Below, piece after piece: positions 20,275 to 30,420 of a stretch of DNA of 64,000 nt (its first letter is position 1; the number at the start of each line of letters is the position of its first letter). The notes below the pieces were generated by a model that worked only from the letters and a program-made list of their open reading frames with translations, was not told the origin of the DNA and did not search any database. Made by a program: the position numbers and the translations under genes. The DNA lies in the NCBI GenBank assembly GCA_946902985.2, contig OX336389.2, positions 337,750,444 through 337,814,443 on the forward strand. The letters run 5' to 3'. This DNA is from Meconema thalassinum (Eukaryota; Arthropoda; Insecta; Orthoptera; Tettigoniidae).

Positions 20275-20598
20275 ACCTGTGTGTCTTGTATTTATTTATT
20301 TACTCATGTTGTACTTAACCTACAGTCCTATGTACAGTCCTCAGCTATACATGTATTATGAGCAATACATATTTCTTTCTCTCTTCACCTGTGTTCTCTC
20401 TTACACTAACCCCCCCCCCCTTCACCTCCCACCACTGTCAAAACAGGTTGTGACTTGTTAGCTCTTATCGTGCGCGTGTACAGGTGAACACCTGTGTGTT
20501 AGATCATATTACACATGAACTCACAATTTCTCACGTATGAAGCAAAACAGGATGTGACTTGTTTCACCAGGAGGACGGTAATAAGGTCATTTCACACG
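20275..20598. other. Maverick right arm, non-coding
   Basis: Sequence between the integrase stop and the right TIR. It holds an AATAAA-like signal at the end of the integrase frame and a run of ten C's near 20410. Nothing else is recognised. Confidence 0.5.
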
Positions 20599-21279
20599 TG
20601 TTCACATGTATTTCGTCACTTTCCTTTCATATCGTTATCCCATTATAGTAGTGGTGAACAACGTCAATTCAACACACACAAAATGTAGTTAGGCCCTTTG
20701 GCATAATTTAAATAAATTCATGGGCTAGTCCATAGGAACCAGGCCAAAGGGACCCGTCCATAGGGATCAGTCCAAAGGGACATGGACTCGTCCACAAGGA
20801 CTTGTCCACAAGGACTCGTCCACAAGGACTCGTCAACAATGACCTGTCAACAATGACCTGTCCACAAGGACTTGTCCACAAGGACTCGTCCACAAGGACC
20901 TGTCAACAATAACCCATCAACAGGGGCCCGACAGCAGGGGGCTCGTCAACAATAACAGGGGCTCTCACCTCAAGGCCTAACATGCCCCTCTTTGATTATT
21001 GGTTTGCAGAACAACGTTACATTCCATATCGGCATTCAAACTCTCACATGTTGCAATTGGAAAGAGAGATTCTCTAAAAATTCAATTTCACCCCTAGTAG
21101 GGTAGGTTTTATTATGGGGGGGGGGAATATGTTGTCCACTGGAAAGGGGGTGTCAGCCCGAGTTCAATGACACCTCATTCGTCAAAATCCGACCACGGGT
21201 TCGGGAGTTATTGGGCTGCCGCCATCTTGTGTGGAGGGTGTGGAGGTGGAGGCATCTGAACCCGTACAAAACCACTACT
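20599..21279 (-). repeat. Maverick right terminal inverted repeat
   Basis: About 681 bp, the reverse complement of 4674-5366. It ends caaaaccactact immediately before the atcttt target duplication. The mirror subrepeat block is at about 20721-20925. High similarity of the two ends suggests the insertion is not ancient or that the TIRs have been homogenised. Confidence 0.95.
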
Positions 21280-21285
21280 ATCTTT

Positions 21286-21360
21286 CGTCCCCCCCCTCCC
21301 CCCCCCCCCCCCAAGGACAGACCTTAGGGGGAACAGTTTTGAACCTCCTTAGCGCCCAAC
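21286..21360. other. LINE ORF1-ORF2 spacer with C-rich run
   Basis: LINE sequence resuming after the Maverick: a C-rich tract broken by a single T (about 21289-21312), then the leader of ORF2 up to ATG 21361. Confidence 0.6.
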
Positions 21361-24121
21361 ATGGCTAGACACCATAAAGGCAGAGAAACACTTAGCAACA
21401 TCACTGTCCTTTATTGGAATGCCGAGGGCATAGCGGGACGACTAAGACGGGAAGAATTAAAGATAGAAATTGATAAGTACAACCCTGACCTCATCTTGTT
21501 ACAAGAGACTTTCCTAGACGAAACCAAAACCTACAAAATCAAAGGTTACTCAGATTACAGGAACGACAGGGCTGGTCAGGGGGGAAGAACTGCTATTTTT
21601 GCCAAAAACACACTCCCCCACTGCGAATTCTATCTTCACAAATTACAAAAGCTTGAAACTACTGCCGTCAAAGTTAAAACAACAAGGGGTGACATACTGT
21701 TCGTCTCAACATACAATCAACCGAACAAACGTATTGTAACCTCCGATTTAGAACTAATATTAAACTCAGCGCCGGCCATCATAGTTGCGGGAGATCTGAA
21801 TGCTAAGCATCCGACCTGGAAATCCCGACGTACCAACTATGTGGGGAATCATTTATATAATTACTGCAAGGAGAATGGTATTGATCCCTCAGCACCAGAA
21901 CAATATACCTTTATTCCGAATAACTCGAATCAATCTCCAGACATGCTAGATATAGTCCTCTCTCAGGATATCGAAGAAATTATGACACTCGAGACGATTT
22001 GTGCGACCAGTTCTGACCACAACCCTGTCAAGTTGACATTGGAGCTGTCACCGTCGATGCCATTAATAAAAAAGAAAAAGTTGAATGGACAGAGTCTGAC
22101 GACAAAACTTTGCTAGTATCAGTAACAACGTATTCGCAGAAGCTCCAATGAAGATAACAAAAGCCGCTGATGTAGACTGGGTAGTAGATGACATAACTAA
22201 GAAAATAAAGTCAACAGTTATCCAAACGAATAAGCTGAGTGGACGTAAACCCAAGGAAAAACTTTCAGATCTCCCGACTGAAATAGTGGAAATTATAAAC
22301 CTGAAAAATAAATTAAGAAAAGTCTGGCAATACAGCAGGGACCCTATAATAAAGACTCAAATAAATAAACTAAAACACCTCGTGACCCGAAAAATACTAA
22401 ACAATAAACTACGAACAAAAATCCTTGTAAACGAGCAGAGTAGTGACGCACTGTGGAGGACAGTGAGAGACTGTAAAAACAAGCCAAGGACCATACCGAC
22501 TCTACATAAGGAGGGTATCTCCGCAAAAACTGATTTGAAAAAAAGCGGAAATGTTCGGAGATACTCTCGAGGACAAATTCTTACCAAACGAATTCCCTAA
22601 GGATGCAGCCTTCGAGAAGATTGTGGAGGACATTATCCCCGAGATAAAAAGAAACATGGAACAAGAAATGAACAACACAAGTGATAGTGCAAGTGCCAGT
22701 GTCAGTGCTAGCGTAGAAGCTGAAATCATTTCACTGAGTGAGCTCAAAAATGTGGTTAAGAACCTCCCTTGGGACAAGGCTCCTGGGCCCGATGGAATAA
22801 CTAATAGAGTAGTAAAACATCTGCCTGACAGTGTATTAAATCATCTATTAAACTTATTCAATTCTTTATTGAGGTTGGGCCACTTCCCGGACAGGTGGAA
22901 GACGGCGCTAGTCGCCATGGTCCCTAAGCCTGGGGGAGACCCCGGCAATCCCTCAGATTACAGACCAATTAGCCTTTTGGATATATTGAGCAAAATTTTT
23001 GAGAAACTATTTCTGAGGAGATTGCTGGGTTCTAAGGCCGTCGCCCGGGCTATTCCCGACGAGCAGTTCGGGTTTAGGAACGGCCACTCCTCGACGCAAC
23101 AATTGATACGCTTGATAAACACAGTAGTTAAAGGATATAACTTTAAACGCGCTACAGGAGTGGTCTTTCTGGATGTAGCCGAGGCTTCAATCGGGTCTGG
23201 CATCAGGGCCTGTTATTCAAAATTCACAATTTAGGACTCAAAGCTAGCCATTGGCTATTGCTACAAAATTATATTTCGAACCGTAAATTTCAAATTAAGA
23301 TATCAAATACCCGCTCAGTCTTAAAACAGATCAATGCGGGGGTGCCGCAAGGATCAATTTTAGGCCCACTTTTATACTTACTCTATACCAGCGACATCCC
23401 CAAGGCTGAGGGGGTCAGTATTGCCATGTATGCCGACGATACAGCCCTGATGGCGGATTCGTTTAAACCCGAGCTGGCCGTCGGGAGACTGCAAGTCTCG
23501 ATAGCTCTCCTCGAAGACTGGTGTGGGAGATGGCGAGTGAGGATTAACACTTCGAAGACTCTCGCCGTCCTCTACACTAGGCGTCTATCGAAACGAGAAC
23601 ATGGCGAAATAATTCTGTTTAACGACAGAATTACATGGGCCGAGGAGGCCAAATATCTTGGAGTAGTGTTAGATTCTACACTAACTTTTAAATCCCACAT
23701 AGACAAAACCCTTGTAAATACATGGGCTGCTTTTGTCAAGCTTAATCCGTTAGTAAATAGTAATTCAAAGATAACCTTGACGAACAGAATACTGCTCTAT
23801 AAGACGATGGTCTCCTCGGTCATCATGTATGCCGCGCCTGCCTGGAGGGTGGCGGCTGACATTAACTTAAGGAGACTACAACTTTTTCAAAATTTTGCGC
23901 TTAAGGAAATCCTGAGGGTTCATTGGCTGACGTCCACAAAGGACGTTCATAACATGTGCAACATAAATCCAATAAAAGATGAAATTAAAAGAGCTGCAAT
24001 TAAACTGCACAAAAGTGATTCCATAATCAATTCCAAAAACAAAGTTATCACAGAACAGATAATGAACGTTTCAGAAGTGCGGAACTACTTTTACAGACAC
24101 CCAAAAAATCTAATAGTGTAG
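21361..24121 (+). pseudogene. LINE ORF2 (endonuclease + reverse transcriptase), broken
   Basis: ATG 21361. An AP-type endonuclease comes first: VLYWNAEGIAGR, LILLQETFLDE, VAGDLNAKHPTW, and SSDHNPVKL with the catalytic SDH. The RT then carries WDKAPGPDGI, LVAMVPKPGGDP...YRPISLLDI, EQFGFRNGHSS, GVPQGSILGPLLY and the catalytic box MYADDTALM. Frames change in A-rich runs at ~22070 and ~22540 and again at ~23195, where LDVAEA slides to a frame reading WHQGLLFKIHNLGL. There are at least three frameshifts, so no full polymerase can be made. Domain order and residues are those of the Jockey clade. The RT nicks target DNA and primes cDNA synthesis from it. Confidence 0.92.
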
Positions 24122-24612
24122 GAATGCACCCCTACATTTGATTACTAATTGATTATTGTTGACGCGATCTAGTAGGATTTTAACTTTTAGTATTTTAAGA
24201 AAATTTTATCTAGACATACTGTTTTACTACTTGCCGCTGTTGGTAACCCTAGTTTAAGATTTAACACAATGAAGTTTTAACATCTTATTTCCTGTGTTTT
24301 AAAAGTTATCTATGCTTTGTGTTTTATGATTGCAGATTCCAGTTGCAGCCGGTGGCCCAGTGGAGGGGTCGTTTGGTCAGCACTTGATTTTATTCATTTT
24401 GATGATCCCCATAATAATGGGAAGAAACCTTTATGTTTAGATTTTATAAATATATAAACATAAAGTTTAAATTTAACCCTAGTTTTTGAAAATACCCCTT
24501 TAAAACTGAAGTTGGCTCGAGACCTTGTTATACTGGTCGGTGGTCAATGTGACTTAACAGTTATTTGCCCACCGAGGGGGGCAAATAACTGCGCTGCATA
24601 TCCGGGCCGTAT
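24122..24612 (+). other. LINE 3' UTR
   Basis: Non-coding sequence from the ORF2 stop to the target duplication. It contains the strong hairpin listed separately and no visible poly(A) tail. Confidence 0.7.
24558..24591 (+). other. 13-bp perfect hairpin near LINE 3' end
   Basis: The arms cagttatttgccc (24558-24570) and gggcaaataactg (24579-24591) enclose an 8-nt loop, only 21 bp from the 3' end of the element. A 3' stem-loop recognised by the RT is known for some LINEs. Here the role is inferred from position only. Confidence 0.75.
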
Positions 24613-25132
24613 GAGGTCTACGCTGTCCGATACAATTGTAATAGTATCAGCCACAGGCAGCAAGAGGTTCCCTACGCGGTCCGATACAATTTTAATAATA
24701 TCAGCCACATGCAGCAAGATGTTCCCTACGCGGTCCGATGCAATTGTAATAATATTAGCCACAGGCAGCAAGAGGTTCCCTACGCGGTCCGATACAATTT
24801 TAATAATATCAGCCACATGCAGCAAGAAGTTCCCTACGCGGTCCGATGCAATTGTAATAATATTAGCCACAGACAGCAAGAGGTTCCCTACGCGGTCCGA
24901 TACAATTTTAATAATATCAGCCACATGCAGCAAGAAGTTCCCTACGCGGTCCGATGCAATTGTAATAATATTAGCCACAGGCAGCAAGAGGTTCCCTACG
25001 CGCTCCGATACAATTGTATAAATACCAGCCACAGGCAGCAAGAGGTTCCCTACGCGCTCCGATACAATTTTATAAATACCAGCCACAGGCAGCAAGAGGT
25101 TCCCTACGCAGTCCGACATTATTGTATAAAGT
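24613..25132. repeat. 54-bp minisatellite, right block with 108-bp dimer
   Basis: About ten copies of the 54-bp unit also found at 1150-2419. Between ~24670 and ~24990 two variants alternate three times. Type A has acaattttaataatatcagc...cacatgcagcaaga and type B has gatgcaattgtaataatatt...agccacaggcagcaaga. Together they form a 108-bp higher-order unit. Confidence 0.92.
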
Positions 25133-25859
25133 CGAAGGACAGGTCTGGTAACCCCCAATCTCCCATAACCACACTGGTTACGGGGACCTCACTGCATATG
25201 AGTAGTAGGTAACAATCGTAGCCTAACCGCAACAACAGCCGTAAAAGTGCTACTATTCTCAATCAAAATCCCCCAATTTACTCTAAATCAATATAACTCC
25301 AAAAGCAAAAAAATCTCAATCACACCACAAATAAAAACTCGGCTCAAGATACTACATTGTCAAGCAGAGAAAAAATTAAATATTAAAATGCCAACATAAA
25401 ATCATACTCACAACAACTCCCTTCACAAAAGAGTAAAAGGAGCCCCTCAATGGGCACCAAACTCTAAAGCCCGATTGTCCCGTGACAATCTCACTGCCTG
25501 AGAATGGTAGGTGCCAGCCATTTTACCATGACTAAGCCTACAATAACAATGGCCAAAACGTTGGCAAGGAAGCGAGACCAGATGCGGCATAACAACCCGA
25601 GACACTACAGTTCACAGTTGTAGTTATGTTTGTCGTGCCCCGGCTGTGTTTTGTCATGATGTAAGGATCTTTAGTATTGAAACACATTGAAATGTGACCA
25701 TTTCTGCAGCGTACAAAATGCATCAAGCTTCAAAATCGGCTCAGAATAACTGAGAGAGCAACTTTTCAGAAGATAGCATACATAAAGCTTACGTATATTC
25801 GCATAAGCAATAGGAGTGAAATGTGCTACACTTTATAGATATGTAAATAAACAGAAACA
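25133..25859. other. Unannotated intronic sequence
   Basis: No gene or known repeat is recognised. A small inverted repeat (gattgtcccgtgacaatc, ~25472) is the only local structure noted. Part of it may be the 5' flank of the Tigger-like element that follows. Confidence 0.4.
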
Positions 25860-27560
25860 TGCTGGTCCAGAGGAAAATTTATTAATGTGTCCAGATTATG
25901 ATAGTAGAAGGATTTTTACCGAAGATCAACAAGATGAATTTGTAACATTTGCATGATGACATGCTCCAATATGTTTTATGGTCCAAAGACAAACGACCTC
26001 TGTCTTTTCGCATATGGGACGGAAAATTTAATGGTATAACATGCCCAAAATTGGAAACAGAATCAGAAGCAGGCATTGACTGGTTCTCTTTTATGAGGAG
26101 CCATCCGAAAGTAATCCGTCTCCAGAAACATGCAGTTTTATCAGATTCACATCATTTAACAGACTGTCGTATGATTTATGGCAATCTTCAATCTGGATCT
26201 AAAGCTCATCCAGAATTTTCAGATGAAACTAGAGCTTTTAACTTCAATGAAACTTGTAAGTCTACAGTCCAGAAGTCACAGAATGTAATTGCTGAAAAGA
26301 GACCTCATCAAAAAGCAAAATGCACTAGTGACTGCCGCAGAAATGGGCACAACTGTTACCACTTTCTGCATAGAGACTGCAATTCCTCCTGTTATGGTGT
26401 ATCCAAGCATATATTTCAAATCTCACATGACAGAATATAGCTTGGGACTTGCCACTCCTTCTGGATGGATTACTCCAGAACCTTTTATTGGAGTCATAAA
26501 ACATTTTATTAACCACACCAACAGCTCTAAAGATCCACCGACATTTGTATTAGCCGACAATCATGAAAGCCACTTATAACATTCCAAATATAATAGTGTA
26601 ACAATACTGTATGTAATTTTTTCTCCACCCTGCACTCACCGATTTCAACCGCTGGATGTCGCGGTATATACATAGTTACATACGGTATTAAAAATCATTG
26701 TACAATGCTGCTATTGGTACTTGGAAAATGCAGCATCCTGGGAATACTCTAACACTGTATGCCATTGCTGGCTTAGTGACCAAAGTTTATCAAAGAAGGA
26801 TAGCGCCAACACACATTATCGCATGTTTCCGAAAATAGGAATTCCTCCATTTGATTGACATGCTCTTACTGATGAGGTTTTCGTAGCCATTCTGTGACAA
26901 AATGGTCTACGGTGAAGCATCAAATGGTGAAACAAGTAGGCCTACGTCAGTAATACAGCTACAGTCTTCCAAAGAAATTACTACCAATGCTAATCCAGAA
27001 AATGGATCTGCATGAACACGTGTCGTCACTGACACTGTAGAACTAGACATTGAACGTCTGTCGTTTCAGCAAGGTGGCGGTGTATCGGGATTAACTCCAG
27101 AGAATGTTAAGATCTACAAATATCTTAGGGAAGGAAGGAAGATTTTAGTTTTACGTGACCGTTAATCTCGAGATCATGAGCCACGGGACCTCCATTTTAC
27201 GTGGAATCCGAACCACAGGACATGGCATTTCACTTTGAAAATCTCACATGCATTGACCGGGAATCGACCCGGCCCGCTGTGATGAGAGGCCAACAGCTTG
27301 ACCGCTGCTCCACCACGCCCCACAAATATCTTGAAATCTTCAAGGGATATCTAAATGTCGGTGATCTAAAATCCAAAGTAAATCCATGTAAGGTAAGTGA
27401 AAGAGTATAACTACAACATGCTCTCCGGAAGAGAATAATCTAATTAAAAGGAAAGGATTAATAGAAAAGAAATGGGCCTATGCAGCAAGGGAAAGCCGAA
27501 AGTTTTTATTGGAGGAGAAAACACCAGAATCTTCAGGAGGGGATAGGCCTAGTGCTACTT
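25860..27560 (+). pseudogene. Tigger/pogo-like transposase, decayed
   Basis: A remnant of a DDE_1 (Tigger/pogo, CENP-B-like) transposase spread over several frames. Recognisable parts are an HTH region (AGIDWFSFMRSHPKVIRLQ, ~26070), then the DDE core (AEMGTTVTTFCI, ATPSGWITPEPF, TFVLADNHESHL with the second catalytic Asp, ~26330-26580). After a stop come HRFQPLDVAVY (~26640) and tail pieces to ~27560. Many stops and frameshifts are present, so it is inactive. A SINE at 27127-27321 is inserted near its 3' end. Terminal inverted repeats were not found. Confidence 0.8.
27127..27321 (-). mobile_element. tRNA-derived SINE (family 2), minus strand
   Basis: Flanked by an 11-bp duplication, acaaatatctt (27116-27126 and 27322-27332). 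On the minus strand it starts with ggggcgtggtgg and has an A box region and a B box (ggtcgattcccggtcaatgc). The same family is at 30536-30728 on the plus strand. The A-rich/T-rich tail lies on its left as expected for this orientation. Confidence 0.88.
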
Positions 27561-27955
27561 AATTTACTTACGCGTACATAGAGACAGAAATTAAGATCTG
27601 AAGCAATCATTGCAACCTGACAACTTTGGAGACCTGGAGTTCAATCCTGCCATTAGTTATTTTGATCTTGTCCAATATGAAATTCTATGAAAGGAAAATA
27701 GGCTAATTCCTATGATGAAGGAGTTATGAACGACAAGGACAGTGATGATGGATATGTAGTGAATTTCTTAGGAAAAGTAACAAAGTCGGAAATAAGTTTA
27801 TAAGCCACAACTAGAAGACAGGACAATCTTATTGTCATAACATTAACTGCGTAAAATAAATAACAGTGTATAATCTACTGTATATTTGAAAGCGTGTGCC
27901 GCATGCATCGCATCTTAATGCCGTACGCTACTGCTGATATCTGTACGTCCAGCGT
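27561..27955. other. Unannotated intronic sequence
   Basis: No gene, tandem repeat or known element is seen. Confidence 0.4.
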
Positions 27956-28290
27956 AGTCGCGTGGTCTAGTGTATGCTCCATGCTCCACCCCAAGACGAC
28001 ACAGCTGGCGTTTTAAGATCCGAGGTTTGAAACCTGGCTCTGACAGCTGCCATCCTGGCTGCAGTTATTCCCATATTATTTCCACACTCACTGTAGGCAA
28101 ATACAGGAATGATCTAACTTTGTATGTCGTAGGGCACTTCCCAGTGGAACCTACTAAAATAATCACATATCCATACCCTGTTTCCGTCATCACAATAAGA
28201 GAGATTATAAGATAAATTTTACACACACATAAGTCCTTGGGGTCGATGACCTCAATGCCGCAAATCCCCAAGAGAATAAATTACAAGAAA
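27956..28290 (+). repeat. Diverged tRNA-derived SINE
   Basis: An A-box-like cgtggtctagtgtatg and a B-box-like gaggtttgaaacc are spaced as in tRNA-derived SINEs. A body and a 3' part 'ccttggggtcgatgacctc' of a type common in SINEs follow. No target duplication was identified. Confidence 0.55.
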
Positions 28291-28747
28291 AAAATGTATT
28301 TCTCTCCTTGAGTAAAATCTTGAAATTTCTGACGATCAGCTTATTTCCCTCAGATACCCCCAACTTGTCCGCCACAAACAAATTGATCACTATTTCAATA
28401 CAAATGCTGAGTGGTTAACGAATGTAGCGAATGGAACTGCACTTGCTGGTCACAATGTAAGAGAGCCTTAGCAAGAACCAAGCATTAATAAAATAAAAAC
28501 CAATACAAATGACATATCACTTGCACGCAATAAATGTGATGAGGTCATAAGTGTGTCTTCACCTTTGATCCTTGCATTTCGGAAATGTTTTATCCTATAT
28601 CTAATAATAAGCGTTACGTTGAGACTGACACCTCACGAGGGAAGATAGAATGCCTTCAATAGAATTGGTGAATGAAACCAGATTTCTTAGGAAAGGATCG
28701 CCATTCTCGTATTGTCCACAAATCAATGCGTGCCTAGATTATTTCAG

Positions 28748-28823
28748 AATGCTGCTCAGGGAGCCATGACCTCTATCCGACTGGCCGTTACAAGTGTTAG
28801 GCAGTTACTCTTTCTCTGTTGAG
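28748..28823 (+). pseudogene. Decayed duplicate of the host dehydrogenase exon
   Basis: After an acceptor-like atttcag, the sequence reads NAAQGAMTSIRLAV for 14 codons against NAVQGAQTSIHLAA in the exon at 29188. It then diverges and reaches TGA at ~28820 without a donor site. Similarity is confined to about the first 45 bp plus the splice acceptor. Confidence 0.65.
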
Positions 28824-29187
28824 ATGATTTGTCGGTTCAAGTATATACCGCGATACGTATGTGTCTAGGGGAAATTCTTAGTGTAGTCGATGACATGATG
28901 GATGACTTACGGACGTTGAAGTTTGTTTGTTCGCTGTTTCGACTTTAAATACTGCCATATTTGTCAGCTGTATGTGGTTTCAAACAGTTCGTCGTCTCAT
29001 GCCGATGTAGTAACATGTATTCAAGTGTGAGGCGTGGTGGTTAGTGTTTGTATGTATAGCCTTATTAACACATACAATTTAATATGTATGTATGACGTCA
29101 TAGATGCCACCATTTTGTGTATAGGGGAATTTTTTAGTGTAATGTATCGCGATCTATACTACTCCCGATTTGTCTTGGTTGTTTCAG

Positions 29188-29277
29188 AATGCTGTTCAAG
29201 GAGCCCAAACCTCCATCCACCTGGCCGCGTGTGTGAATCTTGCAAATGTATCAGGACAGTATTTCAAGGACTGCAAG
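29188..29277 (+). CDS. Exon of retinol-dehydrogenase-like SDR gene
   Basis: A 90-bp phase-0 exon (acceptor tttcag at 29182-29187, donor gtaagt at 29278). It encodes NAVQGAQTSIHLAACVNLAN and ends VSGQYFKDCK. The GAQTSIxLA...VSGxYFxDC pattern is the penultimate C-terminal block of RDH11-14-type dehydrogenases and follows directly in phase from the exon at 435-544. A further 3' exon with the C-terminal helix is expected but was not found in the window. It either lies beyond or was missed among repeats. Confidence 0.88.
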
Positions 29278-29285
29278 GTAAGTCT

Positions 29286-29443
29286 GAATTCAAGGATGTC
29301 CCCATTAGATTTATTTTCCGTAAGACGACATAATCGTGTATGTTATTGCAACTAACAGATTCCCGAATTCAAGGATGTCCCCATTAGATTTACTTTCCGC
29401 AAGACGACATAATCGTGTACGTTAATGCAACCAACAGATTCCC
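29286..29443 (+). repeat. 79-bp tandem duplication after the host exon
   Basis: Two adjacent copies (29286-29364 and 29365-29443) starting gaattcaaggatgtcccc differ at about five positions. The duplication begins 8 bp downstream of the exon's donor site. Confidence 0.95.
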
Positions 29444-29783
29444 AAACGTGATTTTATATTTTAACTATCAACTTTACATCTATTGCTTGTACCACATAAG
29501 AGCTGATAGCCTCCTGGTCATCAATGCGATCGCTGTTTGTTGATTTTGATTCCCTTAGGGAATCACCTCTTCTCAGTACTGCCTCACAAGGGCGAGTGTA
29601 CCCCATTCCTACCCTCAGACCAGAATTAGATATCTTGGCAGATCCATGAGGTGGATTAATGTGGTCGTAAAAATATAATGCATGCCAAGCAAACTAATTT
29701 GAATATTTTTTAAAGCAACTGTATACTCATTTTACTATGTAGTTCAGACTGTGTGGTTCACTATACTGTATTAGAGCCACTAT
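29444..29783. other. Unannotated intronic sequence
   Basis: Contains a short SINE-like minus-strand patch around 29540-29650 (cctcttctcagtactgcctc ... tcagaccagaattag). Nothing else is recognised. Confidence 0.4.
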
Positions 29784-29785
29784 TA

Positions 29786-30170
29786 CAGGCCGGACGTTTG
29801 TTTTAGACGAGTGAAAACATCTTAATGTAAGCCTGGAGGCGAGTTACTACAGTACCTGTTTTGTTGTCACCTCTCCCATGCGGTCAGATGATTGACAAAG
29901 TCATCTCACACTACTGCTGAAGTACTGTAATTGGCAAATATAATGGCGTTCTGTTCGTAACTATGAAACGTGTACTTCCGCGTCACACAATACTTAGACG
30001 TCGACTGTACTGTCTGCACCGTGGTGTCGTCACGTGCTCAAGTATGGAATTTCATTACATCAGACCGGTGATGAGAAATGTGAAGCGATAGGGCTAGAGA
30101 CTGACTGTGTACAGGCTCGCCCGCAAGCTTCAAGGGCAAGGGCAATGATCTAAAACAAACGTCTGGCTTG
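29786..30170. mobile_element. TA-flanked MITE A, 385 bp
   Basis: The terminal inverted repeats caggccggacgtttgttttaga and its complement at 30149-30170 differ at two positions. TA flanks both ends (29784-29785 and 30171-30172). TA duplication points to a Tc1/mariner-type origin. There is no coding sequence. Confidence 0.7.
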
Positions 30171-30172
30171 TA

Positions 30173-30354
30173 CTTCCGACTTGACTTTTCAGTGTTACCC
30201 TAGAGTTATCTATCGATCAGAAGGAAAATCACTTTAACTAGCCAATCACATGCAGCCATTCAAATCGATATATCACGACAAATTGACTTTCGTTCGCGAT
30301 GTCGCGATTTAGCAAATGAAACTCTAGCCTAACACTGAAACGACAAGTCGGAAG
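30173..30354. mobile_element. TA-flanked MITE B, 182 bp
   Basis: Inverted termini of about 35 bp (cttccgacttg...tttcagtgtta...ctagagtt) with a few mismatches, flanked by TA at 30171-30172 and 30355-30356. It abuts MITE A and shares its TA. There is no coding sequence. Confidence 0.78.
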
Positions 30355-30420
30355 TAATGATGGCTTTACTATTGACTACCGGTACTTCGTTAAGGATCAT
30401 GTGGGTGAACACATATCTCG

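Larger units (their letters stand above)
4674..21279. mobile_element. Maverick/Polinton element, 16.6 kb
   Basis: A self-synthesising, virus-like DNA transposon. It is bounded by inverted repeats starting agtagtggttttgtacgggt on both ends and flanked by a perfect 6-bp target duplication, atcttt (4668-4673 and 21280-21285), the duplication length typical of Maverick integrases. The hallmark genes are present: DNA polymerase B, retroviral-type integrase, FtsK/HerA-like packaging ATPase, adenain-like protease, and major and minor capsid proteins. Extra genes are a BIR protein, a fibre-like protein and three unknowns. Polymerase B and the capsid gene are frameshifted, so this copy is not autonomous; the protease, ATPase, integrase and minor capsid frames are open. 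It is inserted between ORF1 and ORF2 of the Jockey LINE. Confidence 0.97.
2420..24612 (+). mobile_element. Jockey-clade LINE, interrupted by a Maverick
   Basis: A non-LTR retrotransposon of about 5.6 kb once the Maverick at 4674-21279 is set aside. It has a 5' UTR (2420-2636), ORF1/Gag with Jockey-type zinc knuckles (2637-4668), ORF2 with endonuclease and reverse transcriptase (21361-24121) and a 3' UTR ending in a strong hairpin. The 11-bp sequence gaggtctacgc occurs at 2409-2419 and 24613-24623, immediately outside the element, and is read as the target-site duplication inside the minisatellite. Both ORFs are broken by nonsense codons and frameshifts, so the copy is dead. No poly(A) tail is visible at the 3' end. 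The assignment to Jockey rests on the Gag knuckle pattern and the style of the RT. Confidence 0.85.
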
